64,000 bases of DNA, taken from the NCBI RefSeq assembly GCF_012489685.1, contig NC_080046.1, positions 32,891,763 through 32,955,762 of the forward strand. The letters are read 5' to 3'. Below the pieces are notes generated by a model. The model did no database searches. It was given only the letters and a program-made list of their open reading frames with translations, and had not been told where the DNA came from. The stretch is from Lotus japonicus (taxonomy: Eukaryota; Streptophyta; Magnoliopsida; Fabales; Fabaceae). The translations under genes and the position numbers were made by a program. Positions 34,101 through 44,051 of the stretch are shown in pieces (the stretch's first letter is position 1; every line of letters starts with the position of its first letter).

Positions 34101-35379
34101 TCCAGTAGCAAGACTGGAGGCAATCAGACTATTGATTTCTTTCTCAGTAAATCACAACATAGTTCTACATCAGATGGACGTAAAGAGTGCTTTCCTAAAT
34201 GGTTATATCTCAGAGGAAGTCTATGTTCATCAACCCCCAGGTTTTGAAGATGAAAAGAAACCAGACCATGTGTTCAAATTGAAGAAATCACTCTACGGTC
34301 TGAAGCAAGCTCCCAGAGCATGGTATGAGAGACTTAGCTCATTCCTTCTGGAGAATGAGTTTGTAAGGGGTAAAGTAGATACAACTCTCTTTTGCAAGAC
34401 TTATAAAGATGATATCTTAATTGTGCAAATTTATGTTGATGATATTATATTTGGTTCTGCTAATCAATCTCTATGCAAAGAATTTTCTGAGATGATGCAG
34501 GCTGAATTTGAGATGAGTATGATGGGAGAATTAAAGTACTTTCTGGGAATACAAGTTGATCAAACACCAGAAGGAACGTATATCCATCAGAGCAAGTACA
34601 CTAAGGAACTTCTGAAGAAGTTCAATATGCTGGAATCTACAGTGGCCAAGACTCCAATGCATCCAACATGCATTCTGGAAAAAGAAGATATAAGTGGTAA
34701 AGTATGTCAGAAGCTCTATCGTGGCATGATAGGTTCACTTCTGTACTTAACTGCATCTAGGCCAGACATATTATTTAGTGTTCATTTATGTGCTCGTTTC
34801 CAATCAGATCCAAGGGAAACCCACTTAACTGCTGTTAAGAGGATCCTAAGGTATCTGAAAGGCACCACTAACCTTGGCTTGATGTATAAGAAAACATCAG
34901 AGTATAAGCTTTCAGGTTATTGTGATGCTGATTATGCTGGAGATAGAACAGAGAGAAAAAGTACTTCTGGAAATTGTCAATTTCTGGGAAGCAATCTAGT
35001 CTCATGGGCAAGCAAGAGGCAATCAACCATTGCTCTATCAACTGCAGAGGCAGAATATATCTCAGCAGCAATATGCAGCACTCAGATGCTCTGGATGAAA
35101 CATCAGCTGGAGGATTATCAGATCCTTGAGAGCAATATCCCAATCTATTGTGATAACACTGCTGCAATTTCGTTGAGCAAGAATCCTATCTTGCATTCAA
35201 GGGCAAAGCACATTGAGGTAAAGTATCACTTCATTAGAGATTATGTGCAGAAGGGCGTACTTCTTCTGAAGTTTGTTGATACTGACCATCAATGGGCAGA
35301 TATCTTTACAAAGCCCTTAGCTGAAGATAGATTTAATTTTATTCTGAAAAATCTAAACATGGACTTTTGTCCAGAGTGA
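31120..35379 (+). CDS. SIRE copy 1 gag-pol polyprotein (1419 aa), intact
   Basis: One frame from ATG 31120 to TGA 35377-35379. Gag occupies about residues 1-330, with [20 protein letters not shown] near the start and a zinc knuckle [14 protein letters not shown] at 303-316. Protease: [13 protein letters not shown] with DSG at 403-405. GAG-pre-integrase: [12 protein letters not shown] at about 531. Integrase catalytic residues: D597 (HIDLFGP), D660 (VRSDHGGEF) and E696 (NGVVERKNR). [14 protein letters not shown] and YVDDIIFGS at about 1105-1108. RNase [35 protein letters not shown]. All catalytic motifs are present. Products would act in cytoplasmic particles and at nuclear integration. Gag lacks the long C-terminal extension glimpsed in copy 2. 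Confidence 0.95.
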   Translation: MAATTSETQRDGYNAKPPMFDGQRFEYWKDRLESFFLGFDADLWDIIVDGYERPVDADGKKIPRSEMSADQKKLYSQHHKARAILLSAISYEEYQKITDREFAKGIFDSLKMSHEGNKKVKESKALSLIQKYESFIMEPNESIEEMFSRFQLLVAGIRPLNKSYTTKDHVIRVIRCLPESWMPLVTSIELTRDVENMSLEELISILKCHELKRSEMQDLRKKSIALKSKSEKAKVEKSKALQAEEEESEEASEDSDEDELTLISKRLNRIWKHRQSKFKGSGKARGKSESSGQKKSSIKEVTCFECKESGHYKSDCPKLKKDKKPKKHFKTKKSLMVTFDESESEDVDSDGEVQGLMAIVKDKGTESKEAVDSDSESEGDPDSDDENEISLIAPLKHQSWYLDSGCSRHMTGEKRMFRELKLKPGGEVGFGGNEKGKIIGTGTICVDSSPCIDNVLLVDGLTHNLLSISQLADKGYDVIFNQKSCRAVSQIDGSVLFNSKRKNNIYKIRLSELEAQNVKCLLSVNEEQWVWHRRLGHASMRKISQLSKLNLVRGLPNLKFASDALCEACQKGKFTKVPFKAKNVVSTSRPLELLHIDLFGPVKTESIGGKRYGMVIVDDYSRWTWVKFLTRKDESHAVFSTFIAQVQNEKACRIVRVRSDHGGEFENDKFESLFDSYGITHDFSCPRTPQQNGVVERKNRTLQEMARTMLQETGMAKHFWAEAVNTACYIQNRISVRPILKKTPYELWKNIKPNISYFHPFGCVCYVLNTKDRLHKFDAKSSKCLLLGYSDRSKGFRFYNTDAKTIEESIHVRFDDKLDSDQSKLVEKFADLSINVSDKGKAPEEVEPEEDEPEEEAGPSNSQTLKKSRITAAHPKELILGNKDEPVRTRSAFRPSEETLLSLKGLVSLIEPKSIDEALQDKDWILAMEEELNQFSKNDVWSLVKKPENVHVIGTKWVFRNKLNEKGDVVRNKARLVAQGYSQQEGIDYTETFAPVARLEAIRLLISFSVNHNIVLHQMDVKSAFLNGYISEEVYVHQPPGFEDEKKPDHVFKLKKSLYGLKQAPRAWYERLSSFLLENEFVRGKVDTTLFCKTYKDDILIVQIYVDDIIFGSANQSLCKEFSEMMQAEFEMSMMGELKYFLGIQVDQTPEGTYIHQSKYTKELLKKFNMLESTVAKTPMHPTCILEKEDISGKVCQKLYRGMIGSLLYLTASRPDILFSVHLCARFQSDPRETHLTAVKRILRYLKGTTNLGLMYKKTSEYKLSGYCDADYAGDRTERKSTSGNCQFLGSNLVSWASKRQSTIALSTAEAEYISAAICSTQMLWMKHQLEDYQILESNIPIYCDNTAAISLSKNPILHSRAKHIEVKYHFIRDYVQKGVLLLKFVDTDHQWADIFTKPLAEDRFNFILKNLNMDFCPE

Positions 35380-35822
35380 AGATAGATCAGAACCTCTGAC
35401 TATGATACTTCTTGATCAGAAGATGTCTAGTCCAGAAGGTAACTCAATCAGAGTGTGTGTGCCCACTGGTACTGACTCTGAAGCTGAGACAACAACACGT
35501 GCGTCAGAATTTCTGATGCATAGTTCCTTGTGCCCGTGTGACAGTCTGTTGTGATTGCGTGTAGATATGCTTATCTCCTGTGTGTGATTGTGTATTTTAC
35601 TGTTACTGTCTATCTTTAATTTTCAACCGTTGATCTTAAAGTGCTTTTTGAATCAACAACGGTTATTTGATAAAACCCACTACACACACACGTTCTCTCT
35701 CACTTCCGGTTTTCACTCTCGCACTCCCTGCTTTTCAAAACCGCCTCCTTCGTGATTTCTCTCTCGATCTCTCTTCATCCTTCAAACTTCATCTTCTACC
35801 TCAAACCTTCAACCTCTTCAAA

Positions 35823-38672
35823 ATGGTGAGACAAACCAGAAGATCTACTGCAGATGCACCTCAGTTCCCTCACATGGTAGTCGGGTTGGCAACGGGTCAA
35901 CGGGGCTCTGAGAACCCAGCACAAGAACAAGCTCAAGCTCAAGAGGAGATTGTTCCTATTGCAGAACGGGGCTGTGCCGTTCACTGTGTATTTCCTCCTG
36001 AGGAACTCCAAGTCCTTGCAGAATGGAGATTCAACCTCGACAACTTGGCTGCAAATGGGTTTGATCTCCGTCCTGAAGTCCAAGCTCAAGGTTGGGGAAA
36101 CTACTTCAATCGACTTCGAGGACCGGTGTATGAGAAGCTAGTAAAGGAATTCTGGAAGCACGCTGATTGTGATGACACTCAGGTGGTTTCTTACATACTG
36201 GGTAGGAAGATCATCATCACGGAGAAGTCATTCGTGAATCTGCTAGGTGCAGAAACTGCTCATGGGTATCGGTTCTCACTGACGGAATCGAAGCTGAAAC
36301 CCAGAACCAAGGACATCGTCAACAAGGCCCTGTACACCACTTTCAAACCGGGCAAGACGAGCTACAAAGTGATGGACCTTCACCCCAAACTCAGGGTCTG
36401 GCACAAGATCCTGCTCAACTGCATCAATCAACGACCAAAGGGCAGTTCTCCAGACTACATCAACTTCAATCAGAAGGCGATGCTGTTCTTCATTCAAGAC
36501 AAGGAGAAGATCTGCCTTCCCTACTTCCTGTTCTCCTATTTGAAGGAATGCATCCGGAAGTCTCGCACCACCTCCTCCATCAAGTCAGCCATCAAATATA
36601 TCCCTTTTGGGAGGCTGATCTCAGACTTTCTCATTGAAAGCAACTTGGTGCAAGATTTGATCAATGCTGGTTGCACAGAGGACTTGAGCACAATTGTTAG
36701 CGATGTCTTCACTGCCAACTCTCTGAAGAAGATGGGTTTGGTCCAGAAGAAGATTGCTCCTGCTCATGAGGACACATCTTCTGAGATCAGAGGAAGAAGA
36801 ATGCCTCTGAATGACTACCCTCTGTGGACTCAAGCAGACCATCCTGAAGCCATCAGATGCTATGTTGAAGACCTCAGGGCTCAAGGATTCGAGATTGACC
36901 TTGATGATTTCGTCAGCAGACTTCCACCAGCTCCAGAGTTTCCTTCTCCTCCCAAGAAGAAAACCAAGAGGAAGATGATTCTGGACGAATCCTCAGAGGA
37001 ATCTGATGTCCCTCTGGTCAAGAAGGCGAAGAGCAAGCCTGATGATGATGATGGTGATGATAGTGAGGATGGTCCTCCAAAGAAGAAGCAGAAGAAAGTC
37101 AGAATTGTGGTGAAGCCTACTCGGGTGAAACCAGCTGCTGCAGAGGTCAGAAGGACTGAACCTCCTGCCAGAGTGACTCGATCATCAGCACATACAAGTA
37201 AGCCTGCACTTACCTCTGATGATGATTTGAATTTATTTGATGCACTCCCAATTTCTGCCTTACTCCAACACTCTTCAAATCCCCTCACTCCTATTCATGA
37301 ATCCCAGCCAGCCGCACAAACCACCTCTCCACCACATTCCCCAAGATCCTCATTCTTTCAACCTTCTCCTACTGAAGCACCACTCTGGAATTTGCTTCAG
37401 AACCAACCCTCTAGGTCAGAAGATCCAACCTCTCTCCTTACCATTCCATACGACTCCTTAACTTCTGAACCCATCATCCCCAACCAACCAGAACCCAAAC
37501 CAACAGAACCACAACCCAGAACGTCTGATCACTCTGCTCCCAGAGCATCAGCACGTCCTGCTGTCAGAACCACGGATACAGACTCTTCATCAGCCTTCAC
37601 ACCTGTATCCTTCCCCATCAATGTCTTTGACTCTCCTCCCTCCAATACCTCTGAATCACTTAGAAAATTCATGGAGGTTAGGAAAGAGAAGGTATCTGCC
37701 TTGGAAGAATATTACCTTACCTGTCCAAGCCCTAGGCAATATCCTGGCCCTAGACCTGAACGTCTAGTTGACCCAGATGAACCTATCTTGGCCAATCCTA
37801 TCCAAGAGGCAGACCCCTTAGTCCAACAGGCTCACCCTGTCCCTGACCAACAAGAGCCAATTCAACCAGACCCTGAACCTGAACAATCAGTATCTAACCA
37901 ATCCTCGGTTAGATCACCTCACCCTCTGGTTGAAACTTCAGACCCTCACCGTGGAACCTCTGAACCCAATGCTCCCATAATTAACATTGGTTCTCCACAA
38001 GGTGCCTCTGAAGCTCATAGCAGCAATCACCCAGCCTCTCCTGCACCCAACCTCTCCATCATTCCCTATACTCACCTTCAACCCACATCTCTCTCTGAGT
38101 GCATCAATATTTTCAATCATGAAGCCTCCTTGAGGCTCCGCAATGTGCACGGTCAGACTGACCTCAGTGAGAATGCTGAAAATGTGGCTGATGAGTGGAA
38201 CGATTTGAGCACTTGGCTGGTGGCTCAGTTTCCCGTTATGCTGCAGCTCCTGCATGCAGAGGGAAGTCAGAGCATTGAGGCTGCAAAGCAAAGGTTTGCT
38301 AGGAGGGTGGCTCTTCATGAACTCGAACAGAGAACCAAGCTTCTTGAAGCCATTGAAGAAGCCAAGAGACAGAAAGAACAAGAAGAAGAAGCTGCCCGTC
38401 AAGCAGCAGCTCAGGCTGAACAAGCCAGACTTGAGGCAGAACGTCTTGAAGCTGAGGCTGAGGCAGAGCGACTTGCACCAGTTCTGTTTACTCCTGCTGC
38501 TTCTGCTTCCATTCCAGAACCTCAAGCTGCTCAGAACGTTCCTTCAAGCTCTACTCCGACAAGCTCATCCAGACTCGACATCATGGAACAACGTCTTGAC
38601 ACTCATGAATCCATGCTGATTGAGATGAAGCACATGATGATGGAACTTCTGCGCCGTACTGCCAAATCTTAG
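35823..38672 (+). CDS. SIRE copy 1 ORF2, envelope-like (about 949 aa)
   Basis: Located 443 bp after gag-pol. The frame is open from 35667, but ATG 35823 is preferred: upstream residues are not shared with copy 2, while from MVRQTRR/MVSQTRR on the two agree. The N-terminal 400 residues contain WGNYFNRLRGPVYEKLVKEF and are like the plant transposon-protein domain found in several retroelements. Next come a basic stretch (PPKKKTKRKM, PPKKKQKKVRI) that could be a nuclear signal, a long Pro/Ser-rich region, a coiled coil (EAIEEAKRQKEQEEEAARQA) and a C-terminal MEQRLDTHESMLIEMKHMMM helix. I see no clear signal peptide or membrane segment, so 'envelope-like' reflects position only. The CT-rich leader (35690-35822) resembles a plant 5' UTR. 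Confidence 0.85.
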   Translation: MVRQTRRSTADAPQFPHMVVGLATGQRGSENPAQEQAQAQEEIVPIAERGCAVHCVFPPEELQVLAEWRFNLDNLAANGFDLRPEVQAQGWGNYFNRLRGPVYEKLVKEFWKHADCDDTQVVSYILGRKIIITEKSFVNLLGAETAHGYRFSLTESKLKPRTKDIVNKALYTTFKPGKTSYKVMDLHPKLRVWHKILLNCINQRPKGSSPDYINFNQKAMLFFIQDKEKICLPYFLFSYLKECIRKSRTTSSIKSAIKYIPFGRLISDFLIESNLVQDLINAGCTEDLSTIVSDVFTANSLKKMGLVQKKIAPAHEDTSSEIRGRRMPLNDYPLWTQADHPEAIRCYVEDLRAQGFEIDLDDFVSRLPPAPEFPSPPKKKTKRKMILDESSEESDVPLVKKAKSKPDDDDGDDSEDGPPKKKQKKVRIVVKPTRVKPAAAEVRRTEPPARVTRSSAHTSKPALTSDDDLNLFDALPISALLQHSSNPLTPIHESQPAAQTTSPPHSPRSSFFQPSPTEAPLWNLLQNQPSRSEDPTSLLTIPYDSLTSEPIIPNQPEPKPTEPQPRTSDHSAPRASARPAVRTTDTDSSSAFTPVSFPINVFDSPPSNTSESLRKFMEVRKEKVSALEEYYLTCPSPRQYPGPRPERLVDPDEPILANPIQEADPLVQQAHPVPDQQEPIQPDPEPEQSVSNQSSVRSPHPLVETSDPHRGTSEPNAPIINIGSPQGASEAHSSNHPASPAPNLSIIPYTHLQPTSLSECINIFNHEASLRLRNVHGQTDLSENAENVADEWNDLSTWLVAQFPVMLQLLHAEGSQSIEAAKQRFARRVALHELEQRTKLLEAIEEAKRQKEQEEEAARQAAAQAEQARLEAERLEAEAEAERLAPVLFTPAASASIPEPQAAQNVPSSSTPTSSSRLDIMEQRLDTHESMLIEMKHMMMELLRRTAKS

Positions 38673-38886
38673 TTTTTTAGGATCTCTTCTTTTTCTTCCT
38701 TTTCCTTTTTATTTAACGTTGTTTTATTTCAACTCTGCGTATTTACTTACTTTAATTTGTTCATTTGTGATTCTATATGCATATATCTATATATATTTGT
38801 GGCACATATGTTTGCAAAACCTGTTTTATTCATAAGTGTTCTATGTTTACATCATAATTCTTTCCATCATACATTATTCCCTATAT

Positions 38887-39279
38887 CTAGAATGGAGGAT
38901 CCTTCCTCATTCTTCTGCATTCTTGGCGCTGCTCCACTCTTTCCTTCTCCAGACGATCCAATGCATACTCTATGTTGCCAAGTTTGATGCTTAGATCATC
39001 TTCTTCTAGACTATCTTCTGTCGTCTTGAGTCTCTTTTCCACAGTCTCCTTCTCTTCCAGCAGATTCAGCTCCCGCTGGCAAAGCTCCTGAATCTCTTCC
39101 ACGAAGCAGAGGAACTCCTTCAGATCTTTCTCCTTCTCTGGACCAAGATCTTCTTCAAGCAGTGTCTTCGTCAGCTCTTGTATGGTCTTTGTACCATCGG
39201 GATGCCTAATATTGAGGAACATATCTTCCTCAAACGCCTTCCTTCTGAGCTCTTCTAATGCCATTCTGTATGATGCCAT
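38887..39279 (-). CDS. Antisense coiled-coil ORF of SIRE copy 1 (130 aa)
   Basis: Starts MASYRMALEELRRKAFEED and ends RRMRKDPPF. It is very rich in Glu, Lys, Arg and Leu, with heptad-like spacing from about residue 55 to 120, suggesting a coiled coil; no Cys/His finger or membrane segment is seen. I do not recognise the family. The copy-2 counterpart (47143-47535) has exactly the same length, no gaps and about 70% identity by my hand count (91 of 130), with mostly conservative changes. This is more diverged than pol, yet the frame is kept. A TATA box lies 52 bp upstream of the ATG on the same strand. It faces ORF2 and the 3' LTR. Confidence 0.7.
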   Translation of the reverse strand: MASYRMALEELRRKAFEEDMFLNIRHPDGTKTIQELTKTLLEEDLGPEKEKDLKEFLCFVEEIQELCQRELNLLEEKETVEKRLKTTEDSLEEDDLSIKLGNIEYALDRLEKERVEQRQECRRMRKDPPF

Positions 39280-39330
39280 TTTTTTTTCTGAATATTATTC
39301 GAGGTGTGAAGCTTACCTTTCTCTCCAACG

Positions 39331-39338
39331 TTTTTATA
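39331..39338 (-). promoter_or_regulatory. TATA box for the antisense ORF of SIRE copy 1
   Basis: The minus strand reads GCCTATAAAAACG, 52 bp before the ATG at 39279. The same position in copy 2 reads CCTATATAAAGCG: the spelling changed but the TATA character was kept. Flanks (GAAGCC before, CGTTGGAGAGA after) are shared. Confidence 0.5.
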
Positions 39339-39525
39339 GGCTTCACTTTCTCTCTGAAAGTTAATGCTCTTACAGTTTCTCGAGGTTAAGTTCTTGGTAA
39401 CTGACCCTTCTATTTACTCCTTGACCGGTGGTAAACGTTCATCCCTTGCATTAACTCTTCTATTTATGATCGCCTAACTCTGATTCTTACATCATTTTCA
39501 TTTTCTTTAAACTTAGACCTTCTCT

Positions 39526-39600
39526 AAGGGGGAGTACCTTGTACTTCAAGCTAAGTTTTTCACACCCCACACTTTTTGCTTATGACAAAAAGGGGGAGTA
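39526..39600 (+). other. Polypurine motifs of SIRE copy 1
   Basis: AAGGGGGAG at 39526-39534 and AAAAAGGGGGAGTA at about 39587-39600 match the polypurine tract next to the 3' LTR of copy 2 (48327-48340). Multiple such tracts before the 3' LTR are a known Sirevirus trait. Confidence 0.75.
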
Positions 39601-39890
39601 AACCCAGTTTTTGATGTGTAAGATGTGTTAGTGTGATTTATTTTTCTTTTGGAGATTTTAAGAGTTCCACCTTCATGACCATAGATGTGTCACTGGGCAA
39701 ATACAAGGAATACATTTCACTTCTTCTGAAGTGATTCTAAGTTGACTCTGATACCCAAGACTCTGACACCTTGTCCATGACTCTGATCACTTATGCGCTC
39801 TGATTATTCGTTTTTCATCTATGTCATAAGCTTTTCACTCTGAACTCTTATATGATTTAGCTCAGAATCTAGACTTTACTAACGTTTTCA

Positions 39891-39990
39891 NNNNNNNNNN
39901 NNNNNNNNNNNNNNNNNNNNNNNNNNNNNNNNNNNNNNNNNNNNNNNNNNNNNNNNNNNNNNNNNNNNNNNNNNNNNNNNNNNNNNNNNN
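39891..39990. other. Assembly gap (100 N)
   Basis: Exactly 100 N, a conventional placeholder for a gap of unknown size. By comparison with copy 2, the missing sequence should include at least about 190 bp of copy 1 leader to its LTR, the copy 1 3' LTR, and the LTR and N-terminal gag of copy 2, plus any host DNA between them. Confidence 0.98.
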
Positions 39991-40515
39991 GAACTTATCT
40001 GCTGTTTCCAAGACTCCTTCTGAACATGAGAAAATTATTTCTGATTTGAAAAATGATAATCATGCCTTGATCAATTCTAACTCTGTGCTTAAGAACCAGA
40101 TTGCTAAGTTAGAAGAAATTGTTGCTTGTGATGCCTCTGATTGTAGAAATGAATCTAAGTATGAAAGTCTTTTCAAAGATTCCTAGCTAAAAGCGTGGAT
40201 AGAAGCTTAATGGCTTCAATGATCTATGGGTAAGCAGAAATGGAATGCATGGCATTGGCTATTCTAAACCAATTAGAAATGAGCCTCTGTGTCTAAAGCT
40301 AAATCCTTGTATGAATGCTTTGTTCCCCTCTGGTACCATATTGCCTGATCCTGTACTGTAAAGTTGCTAAAACCCTCTTAAAAGGGATCCTTCTCTATGA
40401 TAAATATCATGCAAATATTCCTTTAAAATATCATGTTGAGACACCCAAGGTGATCAGAACTCTGGGGTAATAACAAGAGAGGACCCAGAAGTGGGTACTA
40501 AGGACAAGATTATCT
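39991..40515 (+). pseudogene. C-terminal gag extension of SIRE copy 2, broken
   Basis: The first frame reads EHEKIISDLKNDNHALINSN and KNQIAKLEEIVACD, a coiled-coil-like stretch, then hits a stop at about 40183. After it, fragments in several frames (NGMHGIGYSKP-like, FVPSGTILPDPV) look like the long Gag tail of other Sireviruses, with many small indels. Copy 1 has nothing corresponding between its acidic Gag tail and the protease. The density of frameshifts beside the gap is suspicious for consensus error. Confidence 0.6.
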
Positions 40516-43500
40516 ATGTTGCAGATATCCTTGATAGCTCCACTGAAACACCAATCATGGTATCTGGACAGTGGATGCTCGCGTCACATGACGGGAGAAA
40601 GGCGTATGTTCCGAGAGCTGAAACTTAAGCCAGGGGCGAAGTTGGCTTTGGAGGAAATGAAAAGGGTAAAATTGTTGGTCTGGTACATTTGTGTAGATAG
40701 TAGTCCATGCATTGATAATGTGTTATTGGTAGACGGCTTAACACATATTATTGTCTATAAGTCAATTAGCTGACAAGGGTTATGATGTTATATTCAATCA
40801 AAAGTCCTGCCAGGCTGTAAGTCAATCGATGGCTCTGTTCTGTTTAACAGCAAGAGGAAGAACAACATTTATAAGATCAGATTATCTGAGTTGGAGGCTC
40901 AGAATGTGAAGTGCCTTCTGTCTGTTAATGAAGAGCAGTGGGTATGGCATAGACGGTTAGGGCATGCCAGTATGAGAAAGATTTCTCAGCTGAGCAAGCT
41001 AAACCTTGTCAGGGGCTTACCCAATCTGAAGTTCGCTTCAGACGCTCTTTGTGAAGCATGTCAGAAAGGCAAATTCACAAAAGTCCCTTCAAGGCAAAGA
41101 ATGTTGTCTCAACCTCAAGGCCGTTGGAACTTCTGCATATCGACCTTTTTGGACCAGTGAAAACTGAGTCTATAGGTGGCAAGAGATATGGGATGGTTAT
41201 CGTTGATGACTATAGCCGCTGGACATGGGTAAAGTTCTAACCCGCAAGGATGAGTCTCATGCTGTGTTCTCTACCTTCATTGCTCAAGTGCAAAACGAGA
41301 AGGCTTGTAGGATTGTGCGTGTCAGAAGTGACCATGGTGGAGAGTTTGAGAATGACAAATTTGAGAATCTGTTTGATTCCTATGGAATTGCACATGATTT
41401 CTCTTGTCCAGAACTCCTCAACAAAATGGTGTTGTTGAGAGGAAGAACAGAACTCTTCAGGAGATGGCTAGAACCATGCTCCAAGAAACTGGCATGGCTA
41501 AGCACTTTTGGGCAGAGGCAGTAAATACAGCATGTTACATTCAGAACAGAATCTCTGTGAGACCAATTCTGAATAAGACTCCTTATGAATTGTGGAAGAA
41601 CATAAAGCCCAACATTTCTTATTTTCATCCTTTTGGCTGTGTTTGTTATGTTCTCAATACTAAGGATAGATTGCATAAATTTGATGCTAAGTCTTCTAAG
41701 TGTCTATTACTCGGTTACTCTGAGAGATCTAAAGGTTTTAGATTTTATAATACTGATGCTAAGACTATTGAAGAATCTATTCATGTTAGATTTGACGATA
41801 AGCTTGACTCTGACCAGTCAAAGCTAGTTGAAAAGTTTGCAGATTTAAGCATTAATGTTTCTGACAAAGGCAAAGCTCCAGAGGAAGTTGAGCCAGAGGA
41901 AGATGAACCAGAGGAAGAAGCTGGTCCCTCTAACTCACAAACTCTGAAGAAGAGCAGAATCACTGCAGCTCACCCTAAGGAATTGATTTTGGGCAACAAA
42001 GACGAACCAGTCAGAACCAGATCTGCCTTCAGACCCTCTGAAGAGACCTTGCTCAGTTTGAAAGGATTGGTGTCCTTAATTGAACCCAAGTCCATAGATG
42101 AAGCTCTTCAGGACAAGGATTGGATTCTGGCCATGGAAGAAGAATTGAATCAATTCTCCAAGAACGATGTTTGGAGCTTAGTGAAGAAGCCTGAGAGTGT
42201 CCATGTTATTGGAACGAAATGGGTATTCAGAAACAAGCTGAATGAGAAAGGAGATGTAGTCAGAAACAAGGCAAGGCTAGTTGCTCAAGGCTACAGCCAG
42301 CAGGAAGGAATAGACTACACTGAAACATTTGCTCCAGTAGCAAGACTGGAGGCAATCAGACTGTTGATCTCTTTCTCAGTAAATCACAACATAGTTCTAC
42401 ATCAGATGGACGTGAAGAGTGCCTTCCTAAATGGTTATATTTCAGAGGAAGTCTATGTTCATCAACCCCCAGTTTTGAAGATGAGAAGAAACCAGACCAT
42501 GTGTTCAAATTGAAGAAATCACTCTACGGTCTGAAGCAAGCTCCCAGAGCATGGTATGAGAGACTTAGCTCATTCCTTCTAGAGAATGAGTTTGTAAGGG
42601 GTAAAGTAGATACAACTCTTTTTTGCAAGACTTATAAAGATGATATCTTAATTGTGCAAATTTATGTTGATGATATTATATTTGGTTCTGCTAATCAATC
42701 TCTATGCAAAGAATTTTCTGAGATGATGCAGGCTGAATTTGAGATGAGTATGATGGGAGAATTAAAGTACTTTCTGGGAATACAAGTTGATCAAACACCA
42801 GAAGGAACATATATCCATCAGAGCAAGTACACTAAAGAACTTCTGAAGAAGTTCAATATGCTGGAATCTACAGTGGCCAAGACTCCAATGCATCCTACAT
42901 GCATTCTGGAGAAAGAAGATAAAAGTGGTAAAGTATGTCAGAAGCTCTATCGTGGCATGATAGGTTCACTTCTATACTTAACTGCATCTAGGCCAGACAT
43001 ACTATTTAGTGTTCATTTATGTGCTCGTTTCCAATCAGATCCAAGGGAAACCCACTTAACTGCTGTTAAGAGGATCCTAAGGTATCTGAAAGGCACCACT
43101 AACCTTGGCTTGATGTATAAGAAAACATCAGAGTATAAGCTTTCAGGTTATTGTGATGCTGATTATGCTGGAGATAGAACAGAGAGAAAAAGTACTTCTG
43201 GAAATTGTCAATTTCTGGGAAGCAATCTAGTCTCATGGGCAAGCAAGAGGCAATCAACCATTGCACTATCAACTGCAGAGGCAGAATATATCTCAGCAGC
43301 AATATGCAGCACTCAGATGCTCTGGATGAAACATCAGCTGGAGGATTATCAGATCCTTGAGAGCAATATCCCAATCTATTGTGATAACACTGCTGCAATC
43401 TCATTGAGTAAGAACCCTATCTTGCATTCAAGGGCAAAGCACATTGAGGTAAAGTATCACTTTATTAGAGATTATGTACAGAAGGGCGTACTTCTTCTGA

Positions 43501-43610
43501 AGTTTGTTGATACTGACCATCAATGGGCAGATATCTTTACAAAGCCCTTAGCAGAGGATAGATTTAATTTTATTCTGAAAAATCTGAACATGGACTTTTG
43601 TCCAGAGTGA
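40516..43610 (+). pseudogene. SIRE copy 2 pol with small indels
   Basis: Protease ([13 protein letters not shown]), pre-integrase ([10 protein letters not shown]), integrase ([18 protein letters not shown]), RT (YVDDIIFGS) and RNase H (STAEAEY) are all present, but spread over five frames. Between 40630 and 40830 several bases are missing relative to copy 1. Later breaks are 1-base losses at 41085-41090 (TTT to TT), 41234-41238 (TTT to TT), 41407-41409 (CCC to CC) and about 42471 (GG to G). From 42501 the frame is open to 43610. I saw no substitution-type stop in pol. As given it cannot make Pol; sequencing error is a serious alternative. Confidence 0.85.
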
Positions 43611-44051
43611 AGATGGATCAGAACCTCTGACTATGATACTTCTTGATTAGAAGATGTCTAGTCCAGAAGGTAACTCAATCAGAGTGTGTGTACCCACTGG
43701 TACTGACTCTGAAGCTGAGACAGCAACACGTGTGTCAGCATTTCTGATGCATAGTTCCTTGTGCCCGTGTGACAGTCTGTTATGATTGCGTGTAGATGTG
43801 CTTCTCTCCTGTGTGTGATTTGTGTATTTACTGTTACTATCTATCTTTAATTTTCAACCGTTGATCTTAAAGTGCTTTTTGAATCAACAACGGTTATTTG
43901 TCAAAACCCACTATACACACACGATCTCTTTCACTTCCGGTTTTTACTCTCTCTCTCTGCTTTTCAAAACCGCTTATCCTCGATTTCTCTCTCGATCTCT
44001 CTTCATCTTTCAACCTTCATCTTCTACCTCAAACCTTCAACCGCTTCAAAA

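Larger units (their letters stand above)
29834..39890 (+). mobile_element. Sirevirus (SIRE-type) Ty1/Copia copy 1, open to the assembly gap
   Basis: A 1214-bp LTR, a tRNA-Met primer site, an uninterrupted Copia gag-pol, a second large ORF after pol (envelope-like position), an antisense ORF and polypurine AAGGGGGAG motifs (39526 and about 39588) are the arrangement of Sireviruses. The 3' LTR is not in the sequence: copy 1 stops at the 100-N gap about 200 bp before the point where copy 2 shows its 3' LTR. It is inserted in the antisense ORF of the Tat element. Intact frames suggest a recent insertion. Confidence 0.9.

Noticed and set aside
35796..38525. Several minus-strand frames of 60-195 codons under the SIRE ORF2
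   Set aside because: They are antisense shadows of the ORF2 coding bias and are not kept at equal length in copy 2, unlike the 130-codon antisense ORF near the 3' LTR.
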